The notes: generated by a model not told the origin, from the letters alone. DNA of 64,000 nucleotides from Kribbella sp. CA-293567 (GCF_027627575.1 NZ_CP114065.1:3720001-3784000), one strand, 5' to 3'; positions 35,046 through 44,523 are shown, counted from the stretch's first letter. Program-made: numbers and translations.

Positions 35046-37403
35046 GTGGCCATGCGCAGGAAATCCTTCGTTCCGCTGATTGCCGCGGTGGCCGTCACCG
35101 CCTTGGTGGGGGCGGGCGCCGTCTCTGCCGCCGGCCCTGACCGCCGCAGCCCGACCCCCGCCGCGGAGTCCCTCGCGACGGCCAATCCGGTGGGCGCCGA
35201 GGAGTGGATGTACTCCCAGCGCGCCAACCCCGACGGCTCGATCCCGGACGCCGCGGTCGACGCGGCGCTGACCCAGTCGCGGCAGATGAGCGCCACGGCG
35301 ATGAAGTCGCCGGGCACCGACCAGGTGTGGAAGGGCCTCGGCCCGAGCAACATCGGCGGCCGCATCCGCGACATCGCGGCCGACCCGACGACCAAGGACG
35401 CTGTCTACATCGCCACCGGCACCGGTGGTCTGTGGCGGTCCAAGGACGGCGGCGCGACCTTCGCCACCGCCTGGAACGACCAGTTGCCGCAGTCGATGGG
35501 CGCCGTCGCGGTCGACTCCCGTGGTGTCGTCTGGGCCGGTACGGGTGAACCCGACCACGGTGGCGGTTCGGCGTACTACGGCAAGGGCGTCTACAAGTCG
35601 GGCGACGACGGACGCACCTGGAGCAACGTCGGTCTGCGGACCGGTGACACGATCGGCCAGATCGTCATCGACCCGCGCGACGACGACCGGGTCTTCGTCG
35701 CGGTGATGGGCGCGCTGCACGACACCGAGCCGACCCGCGGCCTGTTCATGACCGAGGACGGCGGCTTCAGCTGGGAGCGCGTGATCGTGCCCGGCAGCGC
35801 CGCCACCGGCGCGATCGACGTCAGCATCAACAAGGCGAACCCCGACATCATGCTCGCCACCACCTGGGACAAGATCCGGGACGAGAAGTCGCGGATCTAC
35901 GGCAAGAACTCCTACCTCTACCGCTCGACGGACGCCGGCCGCACCTGGACGAACATCCACCAGGCGCCGCTGCCGCAGAGCACCGACATCGAGGGGCAGC
36001 CGGTCACCGCGACGTACGTCGGCCGGATGGGCGTCGACTTCAGTGACTCCGACCCGAACCGCGCGTACCTGATCTCCAGCACGGCCGGTGGCAACTTCAA
36101 CGGGTTCTTCACCAGCGCCGACGCCGGCGCGACCTGGACGCCGGTCGGTCCGACCAGCGGCGGCACCCTGCAGTCCATCAGCGGCGGGTTCGCCTGGTGG
36201 TTCGGCCGCGTGTACGTCGATCCGGTCGATCCGCTGCACATCTTCGTCGCCGGGGTGAGCCTCGCCGAGAGCCGCGACGGCGGCCTGACCTGGACCACCT
36301 CCCAGACGCCGCACGCCGACCAGCACGGCGTCGAGTGGGATCCCTTCACCGCCGGCAAGGTGTTCCTCGGCAACGACGGCGGCTTCTACTGGTCGACCGA
36401 GAACGGCGCCGCCCGCGGGCTGTGGGCCAAGACCCCGCACCTGCCGGTGACGCAGTTCTACGCGATGGACGTCTCGCACCAGGACGCCACCAGGCTCAAC
36501 GCCGGCTCCCAGGACAACGGCTCGCTGAAGTCCTGGGCGGCCGACAACACCGTCAACGGCGACTGGTTCGGCTTCGTCGGCGGCGACGGGATGATGAACC
36601 GGATCGACCCGACGAACGACCGCAAGTACTACGGCTGCTCGCAGAACGGCGGCTGCCGGGGCTTCGTCGACGGCGTGGGCTTCAGCATGACGATTCCCGG
36701 CGCCCGCAAGAACTGGGTGGCGCCGCTGGAGTTCGCCGCCGACCCGCGTCACCTGTTCGGCGGCAGCGAGTACGTCAGCCGCATCAACACCGACGCCGGC
36801 CAGCGGACCTGGCAGCGGATCAGCCCGGACCTCACCGAGGGGACCGAGCCCCGCGCTCCCGGCTTCGGCACCATCACGGCACTCGGTACCACGAACGCCG
36901 ACCCGAACCTGGTCTACGCCGGCACCGACAGCGGTCTGATGTGGGTCAGCCGCAACGCGATGGCCGCTCCCGACCAGGTGACCTGGACGAAGCTGCAGAG
37001 CCCGGTCTTCCCCGGCCGCTGGGTCACCCGCATCACCGTCGACCCGCAGAACCCGGCCGTCGCCTGGGCCAGCTTCTCGGGCTGGCGCTCCGGCGACGAC
37101 TACCCGCACCTGGTGATGACCACCAACGGCGGCCGGAGCTGGGCCGACATCACCGGCAAGAAGATCCCGCAGGCGCCGATCAACGACGTCATCCGGCATC
37201 CGTCCAAGAAGAACTGGCTGTTCATCGCCACCGACGTCGGCGTCTTCCGGACGACCAACCTGGGCAAGACGTGGGTCAAGGTCGGCGCGAACCTGCCGCT
37301 GGTCCCGATCAACGACATCGACCTGCCGGCCGGCAGCCAGACGCTCTACGCCGCGACGTACGGCCGGAGCATCTGGACGACCTCGCTCGCCGACGCCTCC
37401 TGA
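35046..37403 (+). CDS. Secreted Asp-box (BNR) beta-propeller protein
   Basis: A 785-residue exported protein with a signal peptide (MRRKSFVPLIAAVAVTALVGAGAVSA in pieces). It carries at least eight Asp-box turns: SKDGGATF, SGDDGRTW, TEDGGFSW, STDAGRTW, SADAGATW, SRDGGLTW, TTNGGRSW and TTNLGKTW. This is the pattern of the sortilin/VPS10-like and sialidase-like propellers found in secreted glycosidases. No clear sialidase catalytic set (FRIP and Arg triad) is seen, so it may bind or cut a polymer in another way. GGAGG at 35036-35040 precedes the GTG at 35046; ATG 35052 is the alternative. A sugar importer operon starts 20-70 bp downstream. Confidence 0.85.
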   Translation: MAMRRKSFVPLIAAVAVTALVGAGAVSAAGPDRRSPTPAAESLATANPVGAEEWMYSQRANPDGSIPDAAVDAALTQSRQMSATAMKSPGTDQVWKGLGPSNIGGRIRDIAADPTTKDAVYIATGTGGLWRSKDGGATFATAWNDQLPQSMGAVAVDSRGVVWAGTGEPDHGGGSAYYGKGVYKSGDDGRTWSNVGLRTGDTIGQIVIDPRDDDRVFVAVMGALHDTEPTRGLFMTEDGGFSWERVIVPGSAATGAIDVSINKANPDIMLATTWDKIRDEKSRIYGKNSYLYRSTDAGRTWTNIHQAPLPQSTDIEGQPVTATYVGRMGVDFSDSDPNRAYLISSTAGGNFNGFFTSADAGATWTPVGPTSGGTLQSISGGFAWWFGRVYVDPVDPLHIFVAGVSLAESRDGGLTWTTSQTPHADQHGVEWDPFTAGKVFLGNDGGFYWSTENGAARGLWAKTPHLPVTQFYAMDVSHQDATRLNAGSQDNGSLKSWAADNTVNGDWFGFVGGDGMMNRIDPTNDRKYYGCSQNGGCRGFVDGVGFSMTIPGARKNWVAPLEFAADPRHLFGGSEYVSRINTDAGQRTWQRISPDLTEGTEPRAPGFGTITALGTTNADPNLVYAGTDSGLMWVSRNAMAAPDQVTWTKLQSPVFPGRWVTRITVDPQNPAVAWASFSGWRSGDDYPHLVMTTNGGRSWADITGKKIPQAPINDVIRHPSKKNWLFIATDVGVFRTTNLGKTWVKVGANLPLVPINDIDLPAGSQTLYAATYGRSIWTTSLADAS

Positions 37404-37475
37404 GCCGCTGAAGGCCTGACCCTGCGAACCGCACGCCGACCACCCCGACGGCCCGCCACCTGGCGGACTCTCGGG

Positions 37476-38252
37476 GTGGTCGCGGTGTCCGTGGTCTTCC
37501 TCGCGCCGCTGGTGGTGATGGTGCTGGGTTCTCTCCAGCGCCCGCTCCAACCGCCGCCCGACGGACTCGACCTCTGGCCCGACCCGGCCGAGTGGACGAA
37601 CTACTCGGCCGTGTCGCGATTCATGCCGCTGGCGAGGTTGCTGCTGAACTCCCTGCTGCTGGTGGTGGTCGCGGTACCGGTCACCGTGATCGTCACGTCC
37701 ATGGCAGGCCTCGCGATCGTCACCGCTCGTGGCCGGGTACGCCGTGGGCTCATCGGCCTTTCCGTGTTCATGCTGCTGGTGCCCGCCGCAGCGCTGTGGG
37801 TGCCGCGGGTCGTCCTGCTCCGGGGCGTCGGACTGGCCGACACACCGCTCACCGTCGCACTGCTCTCCCTCGCCGGCACGAGCCCTTTCTATGTGCTGCT
37901 CTTCGCGCTGGCCTACTCGCGGATCCCCGGGTCGCTGCTGGAAGCCGCCACGCTGGAAGGACTGAGCCCGTACGCCGTCTGGCGGCAGATCGCGATTCCG
38001 CTCGCGCGCCCGGCGGTGGTGGCGGTCGCGGCCCTGTCCGGCCTGTTCTACTGGTCCACGTTCATGGATCCGCTGACCCTGGTGTCGTCGCCGGCCAACT
38101 GGCCGGTGGCGCTGGGCCTGCGGAGCCTCAGCGAGATGGAGGCTGCCCTGTACCCGATCTACCTCGCCGCGGCGGTGATCGTGACCGCGCCCGCGCTGGT
38201 TGCCTTCTGCATCGGTCAACGGTCCTTCTTCTCAGCTGTGGAGCGCACATGA
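37476..38252 (+). CDS. Sugar ABC importer permease (MalG type)
   Basis: An inner-membrane permease of at least 258 residues. It has six helices, with the EAA loop at LLEAATLEGLSPYAVWRQIAIPLARP (in pieces, near 165-190). It makes a complex with the MalF-type permease and the ATPase of the same operon. The GTG at 37476 would start right inside the first helix. The frame is open further up to the previous stop and encodes a basic stretch (RTARRPPRRP) usual before this helix, but the only start-like codons there are CTGs; CTG at 37422 lies 7 nt after GAAGG. So the true N-terminus may be longer. The end overlaps the binding-protein ATG by 4 bp. Confidence 0.88.
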   Translation: MVAVSVVFLAPLVVMVLGSLQRPLQPPPDGLDLWPDPAEWTNYSAVSRFMPLARLLLNSLLLVVVAVPVTVIVTSMAGLAIVTARGRVRRGLIGLSVFMLLVPAAALWVPRVVLLRGVGLADTPLTVALLSLAGTSPFYVLLFALAYSRIPGSLLEAATLEGLSPYAVWRQIAIPLARPAVVAVAALSGLFYWSTFMDPLTLVSSPANWPVALGLRSLSEMEAALYPIYLAAAVIVTAPALVAFCIGQRSFFSAVERT

Positions 38253-39520
38253 GAGTCAGCAGAGCGATCGCCGTCCTCGTGGTACCGGCGCTGCTCGCGG
38301 TGAGCGCTTGCGCCGGGGACCCGGCCAAGGACGACGCCGCCCCGGCGAACACCACGCCGGCGCCGATCACCTTGCAGGTCCGGGCCGAACCGGAGGAGGC
38401 GGCGGTCTACCGCAGCCTCGTTACGGCGTACGAGCAGGCGAGTGGCGGGAAGGTCGAACTGGTCGCGGTCGGCCGCTCGGACCATCTGACCCGGCTGTCC
38501 ACCGCGTTCGCGTCGGGTGACGCCCCGGACGTGTTCCTGATCAACTACCGCGAGTACGCGCCCTTCGTGCAGCGCGGAGCGGTCGCTTCGGTGGGCGCCC
38601 TGCTCGACCAGCAGAAGGTCGATCGGGGTGGGTACTACGAGGAACCCCTGAGCGCCTTCAGCTACCGGGGTGAGCTGCAGTGCATGCCGCAGAACATCTC
38701 TTCCCTGGTCGTGTACTGGAACCGCGCGCTGTTCCGGCAGGCCGGTGTCGCGCCGCCGAAGGCCGACTGGAGCTGGGCGGACTTCGTGGCGACCGCCCGC
38801 GCCCTGACCACCGCCAAGACCAAGGGCGTCGGCATCGACCCGTCGATCACCCGGATGGCGCCGTTCATCTGGAGCAACGGCGGCGCGATCGTCGACGACG
38901 ACGAGAAGCCGACCCGGACGACGCTGCACGAGCCCGCCGCCCGCGCCGCGCTCCAGTCCGTCGTCGACCTGATCGGTACCGGCGCGACCCCGAACAAGGC
39001 CCAGCTCGCCGCGCAGGATCTGGACGAGCAGTTCATGACCGGCAAGGTGGCGATGTTCCTGAGCTCGCGGGTCGAGGTCCCGGCGCTGCGAGAGCAACGC
39101 GGGCTCGACTTCGACGTCGCGGGCCTGCCCGTGCTGGGTAAGCCCGCTTCGGTGCTGCACAGCGACGCGTACTGCGTCGCGAGCAGCTCGAAGCACCAGG
39201 AGGCCGCCGCCAGGTTCATCGCCTACGCGACCGGTCAGCAGGGCCAGACCATCACGGCTCTCGGTGGACGGACCGTGCCGTCACTGCGGGCGGTCGCGAG
39301 CTCGCCCGCGTTCCTCAGCCCGTCGCGCGCACCGGCGTCGTCCCAGGTCTTCCTCGACGCCATCCCGCACCTGAGGCACACGCCGGTGACCCCGTCGTGG
39401 CCCGAGGTCGAGGATGTCATCGGCAACCAGTTGCAGCGGGCGTTCGAGGACGGCGTACCGCTCGATCAGGTGCTGACCGAGATCCGGAAGCAGGCGGACC
39501 CACTGCTCAAGGGCCGATGA
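38249..39520 (+). CDS. Sugar ABC importer binding lipoprotein
   Basis: A 423-residue family 1 solute-binding lipoprotein with lipobox AVSAC (C21). Typical segments are LVTAYEQASGGKVELVAVGRSDH (in pieces), DVFLINYREYAPFVQRG, LVVYWNRALFRQAGVAPPKADWSWADF and FMTGKVAMFLSSR. It should bind an oligosaccharide or related sugar outside the membrane. It is coupled by ATGA overlaps to the permease before it and the ATPase after it. The ligand is not known; the nearby secreted propeller protein may supply it. Confidence 0.92.
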   Translation: MRVSRAIAVLVVPALLAVSACAGDPAKDDAAPANTTPAPITLQVRAEPEEAAVYRSLVTAYEQASGGKVELVAVGRSDHLTRLSTAFASGDAPDVFLINYREYAPFVQRGAVASVGALLDQQKVDRGGYYEEPLSAFSYRGELQCMPQNISSLVVYWNRALFRQAGVAPPKADWSWADFVATARALTTAKTKGVGIDPSITRMAPFIWSNGGAIVDDDEKPTRTTLHEPAARAALQSVVDLIGTGATPNKAQLAAQDLDEQFMTGKVAMFLSSRVEVPALREQRGLDFDVAGLPVLGKPASVLHSDAYCVASSSKHQEAAARFIAYATGQQGQTITALGGRTVPSLRAVASSPAFLSPSRAPASSQVFLDAIPHLRHTPVTPSWPEVEDVIGNQLQRAFEDGVPLDQVLTEIRKQADPLLKGR

Positions 39521-40512
39521 GTCTGCGGGTCGAGGCCGCGCGGAAGGAGTACCGGGCGCACGGTGGGGCACGGGTGGTGGCTCTCGACGGCGTCGACCTG
39601 GAGGTGGCGGACGGCGAGCTGCTGGTCGTCGTCGGGCCGTCGGGGTCGGGGAAGTCGACACTGCTGCGCGCGATCGCGGGCCTGGAGACGCTGGACTCGG
39701 GGCACATCGTCATCGGTGGCCGGGACATCACCGGCGTACCGGCCGGGCGGCGGGACGTGGCGATGGTCTTCCAGGAAGCCGCACTGTTCCCGCATCTCAG
39801 CGTCGCGGCGAACATCGGCATCGGGGAGCGGGCCCGGGGAGCCAAGCGTCGCGAGGTCGAGGCTCGGGTGGCCGAGGTGGCCCGGAGCCTGGATGTCGAT
39901 CAACTGTTGCAGCGGATGCCGGGCGAACTCAGCGGAGGGGAGCGGCAACGGGTGGCGCTGGCACGGGTGATGATCCGCGTGCCCGCCGTCTGTCTGCTCG
40001 ACGAGCCGCTGGCCTCCGTCGACGCCGAACTGCGGCTGCGCATGCGAGGGGAGATCCGGGCGGTGCAGCAGTCGCTGGGGTTGCCGATGGTCCACGTCAC
40101 CCACGATCAGCTCGAGGCGATGGCGATGGGAGACCGGATCGCGGTGATGGACGGCGGCCGCGTCCTCCAGTGCGACAGCCCCGCTGAGCTGTACGCGCGG
40201 CCGGCCACGACGGCGGTGGCGCGCATCCTGGGCGCGCTGCCGATGAACCTGCTGCCGGCTGAAGACGGGGTGATCGTGGGCGTCCGGCCCGAGCGGGTCC
40301 GGGTCTGCCGGAGTACCGAAAGTGGGCGCGTTGGCACGGTCCTCGCCGTCGAGCCGGCCGGCGAGGACTGTCTGGTCCGGATCCAGACGACTGGCGAGTT
40401 GCTCGCCCGCTTGCCCTGGGATGACGCTCCCAAGGTCGGGGAGAAGGTATCCGTGGCCTGGCGTCCTGAGGACGTGCACCACTTCGACGCCGTGACCGGT
40501 CTGCGGCGATGA
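39517..40512 (+). CDS. Sugar ABC importer ATPase (MalK/MsmX type)
   Basis: A 331-residue ATPase. Walker A is GPSGSGKST, the signature is LSGGERQRVALARVM, Walker B is CLLDEPLASVDAELR, and the switch His is in VHVTHDQLEAMAMGDRI. The C-terminal part (about 235-331) is a TOBE-type OB fold (VGVRPERVRV). Having its own ATPase in the operon means this importer need not share a common MsiK-like ATPase, which is the usual case for actinobacterial sugar importers. The ATG overlaps the previous stop. Confidence 0.93.
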   Translation: MSLRVEAARKEYRAHGGARVVALDGVDLEVADGELLVVVGPSGSGKSTLLRAIAGLETLDSGHIVIGGRDITGVPAGRRDVAMVFQEAALFPHLSVAANIGIGERARGAKRREVEARVAEVARSLDVDQLLQRMPGELSGGERQRVALARVMIRVPAVCLLDEPLASVDAELRLRMRGEIRAVQQSLGLPMVHVTHDQLEAMAMGDRIAVMDGGRVLQCDSPAELYARPATTAVARILGALPMNLLPAEDGVIVGVRPERVRVCRSTESGRVGTVLAVEPAGEDCLVRIQTTGELLARLPWDDAPKVGEKVSVAWRPEDVHHFDAVTGLRR

Positions 40513-41393
40513 GGCGGGCCGGGACGGCCGTGTGGCGGCAACCGCTCGCGGTTCCGTACCTGGTGGGGTCGCTGCTTCTCGTACTCGCGCCCCTCGGGCT
40601 GGCCGTCGTACTGGCTTTCACCGACTACTTCGGTTTCCGGGCGCCCGAGTTCACCGGGCTCGGCAACGTGAGCCGGCTGGTGGACGACCGCGCGTTCTGG
40701 GACTCGGTCGGAATCAGCGCGGTCGTCGCCGCGGTCGTCGTACCGTTTCGCTTGCTGCTCGCGGTCGGGGCCGCCCTCCTGCTGGCCCGGCGCCGCGGCG
40801 CCATGATGACGGCCGGCCGGGCGTCGGTCTACCTGCCGTCGGTCATCCCTGACGCGGCGTGGGCCCTGCTCTGGTTGTGGATCCTCAACCCGCTGTACGG
40901 GCCGCTGCCCGCGCTGCTCGGCGCCCTCGGCGTTCCCGATCCCGGGTTCCTGACCACGCCCTGGGGCGCCCGCCTCGCCTTGGTCCTGGTGATGACCTTC
41001 CAGGTCGGCGAGGCGTTCACGGTCGCCCTCGCCGCTCGCATCGCGATCCCCGCGCGGCTGCACGAGGCGATCGAACTGGAGGGCGGATCAGGCTGGTTCG
41101 CGATGACGCGGGTGACGCTGCCGCTGATGGCGCCGATCGTGATCGTGCTGGCCGTGCGGGACGTGGTGGTCGTCGTACAGAACGCCTTCGTCCCGGCTCT
41201 GCTCGTGACCGGCGGTGGTCCGGTGAACGCGACCCTGACCGCGCCGCTGCTCATCTACCGCCGCGCCTTCGAGTACGGCGAACTCGGCTACGCGAGCACC
41301 TTGTCGGTGACCCTGCTGGTGCTCACCGGCATCGCCGCCGCGCTCCCGCTCTGGATCGCCGCTCGCCTGGCAGCCCGGCAGCGAACCCGCTGA
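40509..41393 (+). CDS. Sugar ABC importer permease (MalF type)
   Basis: A 294-residue permease with six helices. The first helix is LVGSLLLVLAPLGLAVVLAF, then FTDYFGFRAPEFTGLGNVSRL, the common segment after helix 1. The EAA loop is LHEAIELEGGSGWFAMTRVTLPLMAP (in pieces). It completes the transporter and ends the operon. The ATG overlaps the ATPase stop by 4 bp. Confidence 0.93.
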   Translation: MRRAGTAVWRQPLAVPYLVGSLLLVLAPLGLAVVLAFTDYFGFRAPEFTGLGNVSRLVDDRAFWDSVGISAVVAAVVVPFRLLLAVGAALLLARRRGAMMTAGRASVYLPSVIPDAAWALLWLWILNPLYGPLPALLGALGVPDPGFLTTPWGARLALVLVMTFQVGEAFTVALAARIAIPARLHEAIELEGGSGWFAMTRVTLPLMAPIVIVLAVRDVVVVVQNAFVPALLVTGGGPVNATLTAPLLIYRRAFEYGELGYASTLSVTLLVLTGIAAALPLWIAARLAARQRTR

Positions 41394-41500
41394 CGCAGCG
41401 AACCAGCAGTAGACCTTCCCAGCCAACTCCCAGCGGACTTTCGGCGAACCATCGGGCCGGCTCGGCACTCTGGACCCATCGGCGAGACGAGGAGATCCAG

Positions 41501-42325
41501 ATGCACGACCACGACAGAGGACTCGAGTACGACCTCGGCGTACTGCGCCGGCGCAACGTCCTGCGGCTGTTCGCCGGCGCCGGGCTGGCCGTAGTGGCCG
41601 GCTGTGCGGCCGACCCGGACACGTCCAGCGGCTCGACCCCGAGCTCATCCCCGAGTGCCGCCGGTACGACGGGCAGCACCCCGGCCCCGTCGAGCGGCGG
41701 CGTCGACGAGATCCCCGAGGAGACGGCCGGGCCGTTCCCCGGCGACGGGTCCAACGGGCCGAACGTGCTGACCGAGTCGGGCATCGTGCGCAGGGATCTG
41801 ACCAAGAGCTTCGGGTCGGCGACAGGCGTTGCGGAAGGTGTCCCGCTGACGGTCGAACTCGTCGTACTGGATGCGGCCAAGGACACCGCCCTGCCCGGTG
41901 CCGCCGTCTACCTGTGGCACTGCGATGCGCAGGGGCGCTACTCGCTCTACGACGGCGAGATCAGCGGCGAGAACTACTGCCGCGGCGTACAGGCTGCCGA
42001 CTCGACCGGGAAGGTCACCTTCACCACGATCTTCCCCGCGGCGTACCAGGGGAGGTGGCCGCACCTCCACTTCGAGGTCTACGCCTCGTTGTCCGAAGCC
42101 ACCGCGGCCGGGAAGATCAGCGCGACCTCGCAACTGGCTCTGCCGGCCGAGGCGTGCGCCGCGGTCTACGCGACTTCGGGGTACGACGGGAGCACCCGCA
42201 ATCTGGCGAACACGTCGCTGGAGAAGGACAACGTGTTCGGCGACGACGGCGCCGTACACCAGCTGGCCGCCATCAGCGGTGAGGTCCAGGACGGCTACAC
42301 CGCTCGGCTCACCGTGGGTGTGTGA
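41501..42325 (+). CDS. Intradiol dioxygenase-like lipoprotein
   Basis: A 274-residue protein. It begins with a twin-arginine-like stretch (LRRRNVLRLFAGAGL) and a lipobox VVAGC (C35), then a Ser/Thr/Pro-rich linker (about 40-70). The domain from about 75 has the ring-cleavage dioxygenase iron pattern: VYLWHCDAQGRYSLYDG (first Tyr), FPAAYQGRWPHLHF (second Tyr and His-x-His). It keeps TAGPFP at the N-terminal edge as in this family. It may open catechol-type compounds outside the cell or act on another aromatic. GAGGAG precedes the ATG. It follows the sugar importer by 107 bp on the same strand. Confidence 0.87.
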   Translation: MHDHDRGLEYDLGVLRRRNVLRLFAGAGLAVVAGCAADPDTSSGSTPSSSPSAAGTTGSTPAPSSGGVDEIPEETAGPFPGDGSNGPNVLTESGIVRRDLTKSFGSATGVAEGVPLTVELVVLDAAKDTALPGAAVYLWHCDAQGRYSLYDGEISGENYCRGVQAADSTGKVTFTTIFPAAYQGRWPHLHFEVYASLSEATAAGKISATSQLALPAEACAAVYATSGYDGSTRNLANTSLEKDNVFGDDGAVHQLAAISGEVQDGYTARLTVGV

Positions 42326-42347
42326 CGCACTCTCACCACCGGACCGA

Positions 42348-42353
42348 TAGCGT
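42348..42353 (+). promoter_or_regulatory. -10 box (TAGCGT) of the site-2 protease gene
   Basis: TAGCGT ends exactly 7 nt before the ATG at 42361, with no ribosome binding site between; a leaderless start is likely. Confidence 0.4.
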
Positions 42354-42360
42354 TGCCCCG

Positions 42361-43512
42361 ATGTCCGACTCGCGTGATCCCCACAGCCCTGCCCAGCCTG
42401 CCGGCCCGACGCCCGGCACCTGGGTGCTCGGTTCTGTCCGCGGGATCAAGCTGACGATGCGGTTCACCTGGCTGCCGGTGGCGATGCTGCTGGCGTTCGG
42501 GTTCTCCAGCATCATCGGAGCGCAGTTCCCGGAGCTGGGCAGCTGGCGCTACGTCGCGTCGTTCGTCTTCGTGGTCGCGTTCACCGCGTCGATCCTGCTG
42601 CACGAGCTGGCGCACGCGCTGGTGGCGTTGCGGTTCAAGATCCCGGTGACCGAGATCAACCTCGGGTTCTTCGCGGCCGGCACCCACATCGAGGGGGAGC
42701 GGAAGCGGCCCTTCGAGGAGTTCGCCGTGTCGGTGGTCGGCCCGCTGGCGTCGCTGCTGGTCGGCGGACTGGCCTACCTGGGGTCGCGGGCGGCCGACGA
42801 CGGCGTCGCGTACGTCGCGCTGTTCAACCTCGCGATGGCCAACCTGATCGTCGGCGTCACCAACCTGCTGCCCGGCCTGCCGCTCGACGGTGGCTGGGTG
42901 CTGCGGGCAGCGGTGTGGAAGGCGACCGGCAACCCGCACACCGGCACCATCGCGGCCGCGTGGGCCGGCCGGGTGATCGCGATCGCCGTCCTGGCAGCGC
43001 CGGTGATCCTGCAGGAGCTCTTCGACCGGCAGCCGACCATCATCGACTTCGTCATCGCGCTGGCCGTCGGTTTCTTCCTCTGGATGGGCTCCACCGCGTC
43101 CCTCATGCAGGCCCGGCTGCGGCGCAAGCTGCCTGCCCTGCACGTGCGCACGCTGGCCCGCCGCGCGATCGCCGTCCACGCCAGTACGCCGATCTCCGAA
43201 GCGATCCGGCTGGCGACCGGCGCCCAGGCCGGCGCCGTGGTGGTCACCGACGGCCAGGACAAGCCGCACGCCCTCGTGTCGGAGTCGGCCGTCACCGCGG
43301 TCGCGCCCAACCAGCGGCCCTGGACCACGGTCGGCGAGGTGGCCACCCGGATCAGCGCCGGCCACATCATCGGCGTCAACGACACCGGCGAGGAGATCCT
43401 CGACACCCTCCGCAAGCACCCGTCGTCGGAGTACCTGGTGCTGGACGCCGACGGTGGGGTGTACGGCGTGCTCGCGACCGCCGACCTCGAGCAGGCCTTC
43501 CGCTCCCGCTGA
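42361..43512 (+). CDS. Site-2 protease (M50) with CBS domains
   Basis: A 383-residue intramembrane zinc protease. The HExxH motif is HELAH (H81, E82, H85) in a membrane helix, and the third ligand is in NLLPGLPLDGG (about 171-181). Six helices are plausible up to residue about 250, and the C-terminal 120 residues hold two CBS-type repeats (VHASTPISEAIRLATG; TVGEVATRISAGHI), which may sense adenine nucleotides. This SpoIVFB-like type is common in actinobacteria; substrates are mostly unknown. It lies 54 bp before trmI, in the conserved neighbourhood of the proteasome genes. Confidence 0.9.
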   Translation: MSDSRDPHSPAQPAGPTPGTWVLGSVRGIKLTMRFTWLPVAMLLAFGFSSIIGAQFPELGSWRYVASFVFVVAFTASILLHELAHALVALRFKIPVTEINLGFFAAGTHIEGERKRPFEEFAVSVVGPLASLLVGGLAYLGSRAADDGVAYVALFNLAMANLIVGVTNLLPGLPLDGGWVLRAAVWKATGNPHTGTIAAAWAGRVIAIAVLAAPVILQELFDRQPTIIDFVIALAVGFFLWMGSTASLMQARLRRKLPALHVRTLARRAIAVHASTPISEAIRLATGAQAGAVVVTDGQDKPHALVSESAVTAVAPNQRPWTTVGEVATRISAGHIIGVNDTGEEILDTLRKHPSSEYLVLDADGGVYGVLATADLEQAFRSR

Positions 43513-43566
43513 CGCTGCGCCCGCCGTTCCGGATTTGTCGGAGCGGGGAAGTAGGGTGAGCGCCTT

Positions 43567-44523
43567 ATGTCTGATCTTCGCGATTTTCCTGATGCCTCGT
43601 TCTCCGGGGTCCACCACGGGCCGCTGCAGGCCGGTGAGTGGGTCACCCTGTCCGACTCGAAGGGGCGCCGGCACTCGGTGTTCCTGGAGCGCGGGAAGGT
43701 CTTCCACACCACCAAGGGCGGGATCGAGCACGACGAGCTGATCGACGGGCCCGACGCGGTGGTGGTCCGGTCCAAGGGCGGGGTGGAATACCTCGCGCTG
43801 CGGCCGCTGATGGCGGACTACTCGGTGTCGATGCCGCGCGGTGCCGCGGTGATCTACCCGAAGGACACCGCCCAGATCGTGACGATGGCCGACGTCTTCC
43901 CGGGCGCGAAGGTGGTCGAGGCGGGCGCCGGTTCGGGCGCGCTGACCACCGCGTTGCTGCGGGCGGTCGGGATCCACGGCCAGGTGATCTCGTTCGAGCG
44001 CCGCGAGGACTTCGCCGAGGTGGCCCGCAAGAACGTGACCGGCTTCTTCGGTGCCGAGCACCCGGCCTGGACCCTGCACGTCGGTGACCTGGTCGAGTCG
44101 CTGGCCGAAGAGGAAGTCGACCGCATCATCCTCGACATGCTGGCTCCCTGGGAGTGCATCGACGCCGCCGCGGGTGCCCTGGTGCCCGGTGGCGTGTTCT
44201 GCGCCTACGTCGCCACCACGACCCAGCTGAGCCGCGTGGTGGAGACGTTGCGCGCGCACGGCGAGTTCACCGAGCCCCGGGCCTGGGAGTCGCTGGTGCG
44301 GGACTGGCACGTCGAAGGACTGGCCGTCCGGCCGGGGCACCGGATGCAGGGTCACACCGCGTTCCTGGTGACCGCTAGGCGGATGGCCCACGGGGTACAG
44401 GCCCCCCGAAAGAAGCGCCGGCCGGCCCCTGGAGCGTACGGCGACGACTATTCCGGACCTCGCAAGTCCGACCCACCCGCGGACACGCCGCCGGCAACGG
44501 AGCCATCCGCAACCGACACGTGA
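43567..44523 (+). CDS. trmI: tRNA (adenine-58-N1)-methyltransferase
   Basis: A 318-residue class I methyltransferase that makes m1A58 in the T loop of tRNA. Motif I is VVEAGAGSGALTTALL, followed by SFERREDFAEVARKNV and IILDMLAPWECIDAAAGALVPGG, with a conserved VEYLALRPLMADY segment in the N-terminal part. The C-terminal 40 residues are Pro- and Lys-rich and probably disordered. In mycobacteria (Rv2118c) it also lies close to the proteasome genes. TAGGGT at 43552-43557 is a possible -10 box. Confidence 0.92.
   Translation: MSDLRDFPDASFSGVHHGPLQAGEWVTLSDSKGRRHSVFLERGKVFHTTKGGIEHDELIDGPDAVVVRSKGGVEYLALRPLMADYSVSMPRGAAVIYPKDTAQIVTMADVFPGAKVVEAGAGSGALTTALLRAVGIHGQVISFERREDFAEVARKNVTGFFGAEHPAWTLHVGDLVESLAEEEVDRIILDMLAPWECIDAAAGALVPGGVFCAYVATTTQLSRVVETLRAHGEFTEPRAWESLVRDWHVEGLAVRPGHRMQGHTAFLVTARRMAHGVQAPRKKRRPAPGAYGDDYSGPRKSDPPADTPPATEPSATDT

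Noticed and set aside
34425..38219. A 1264-codon open frame on the minus strand
   Set aside because: It lies opposite the propeller protein and sugar permease genes, which have clear motifs. High GC content keeps antisense frames open; the frame has no family motif.
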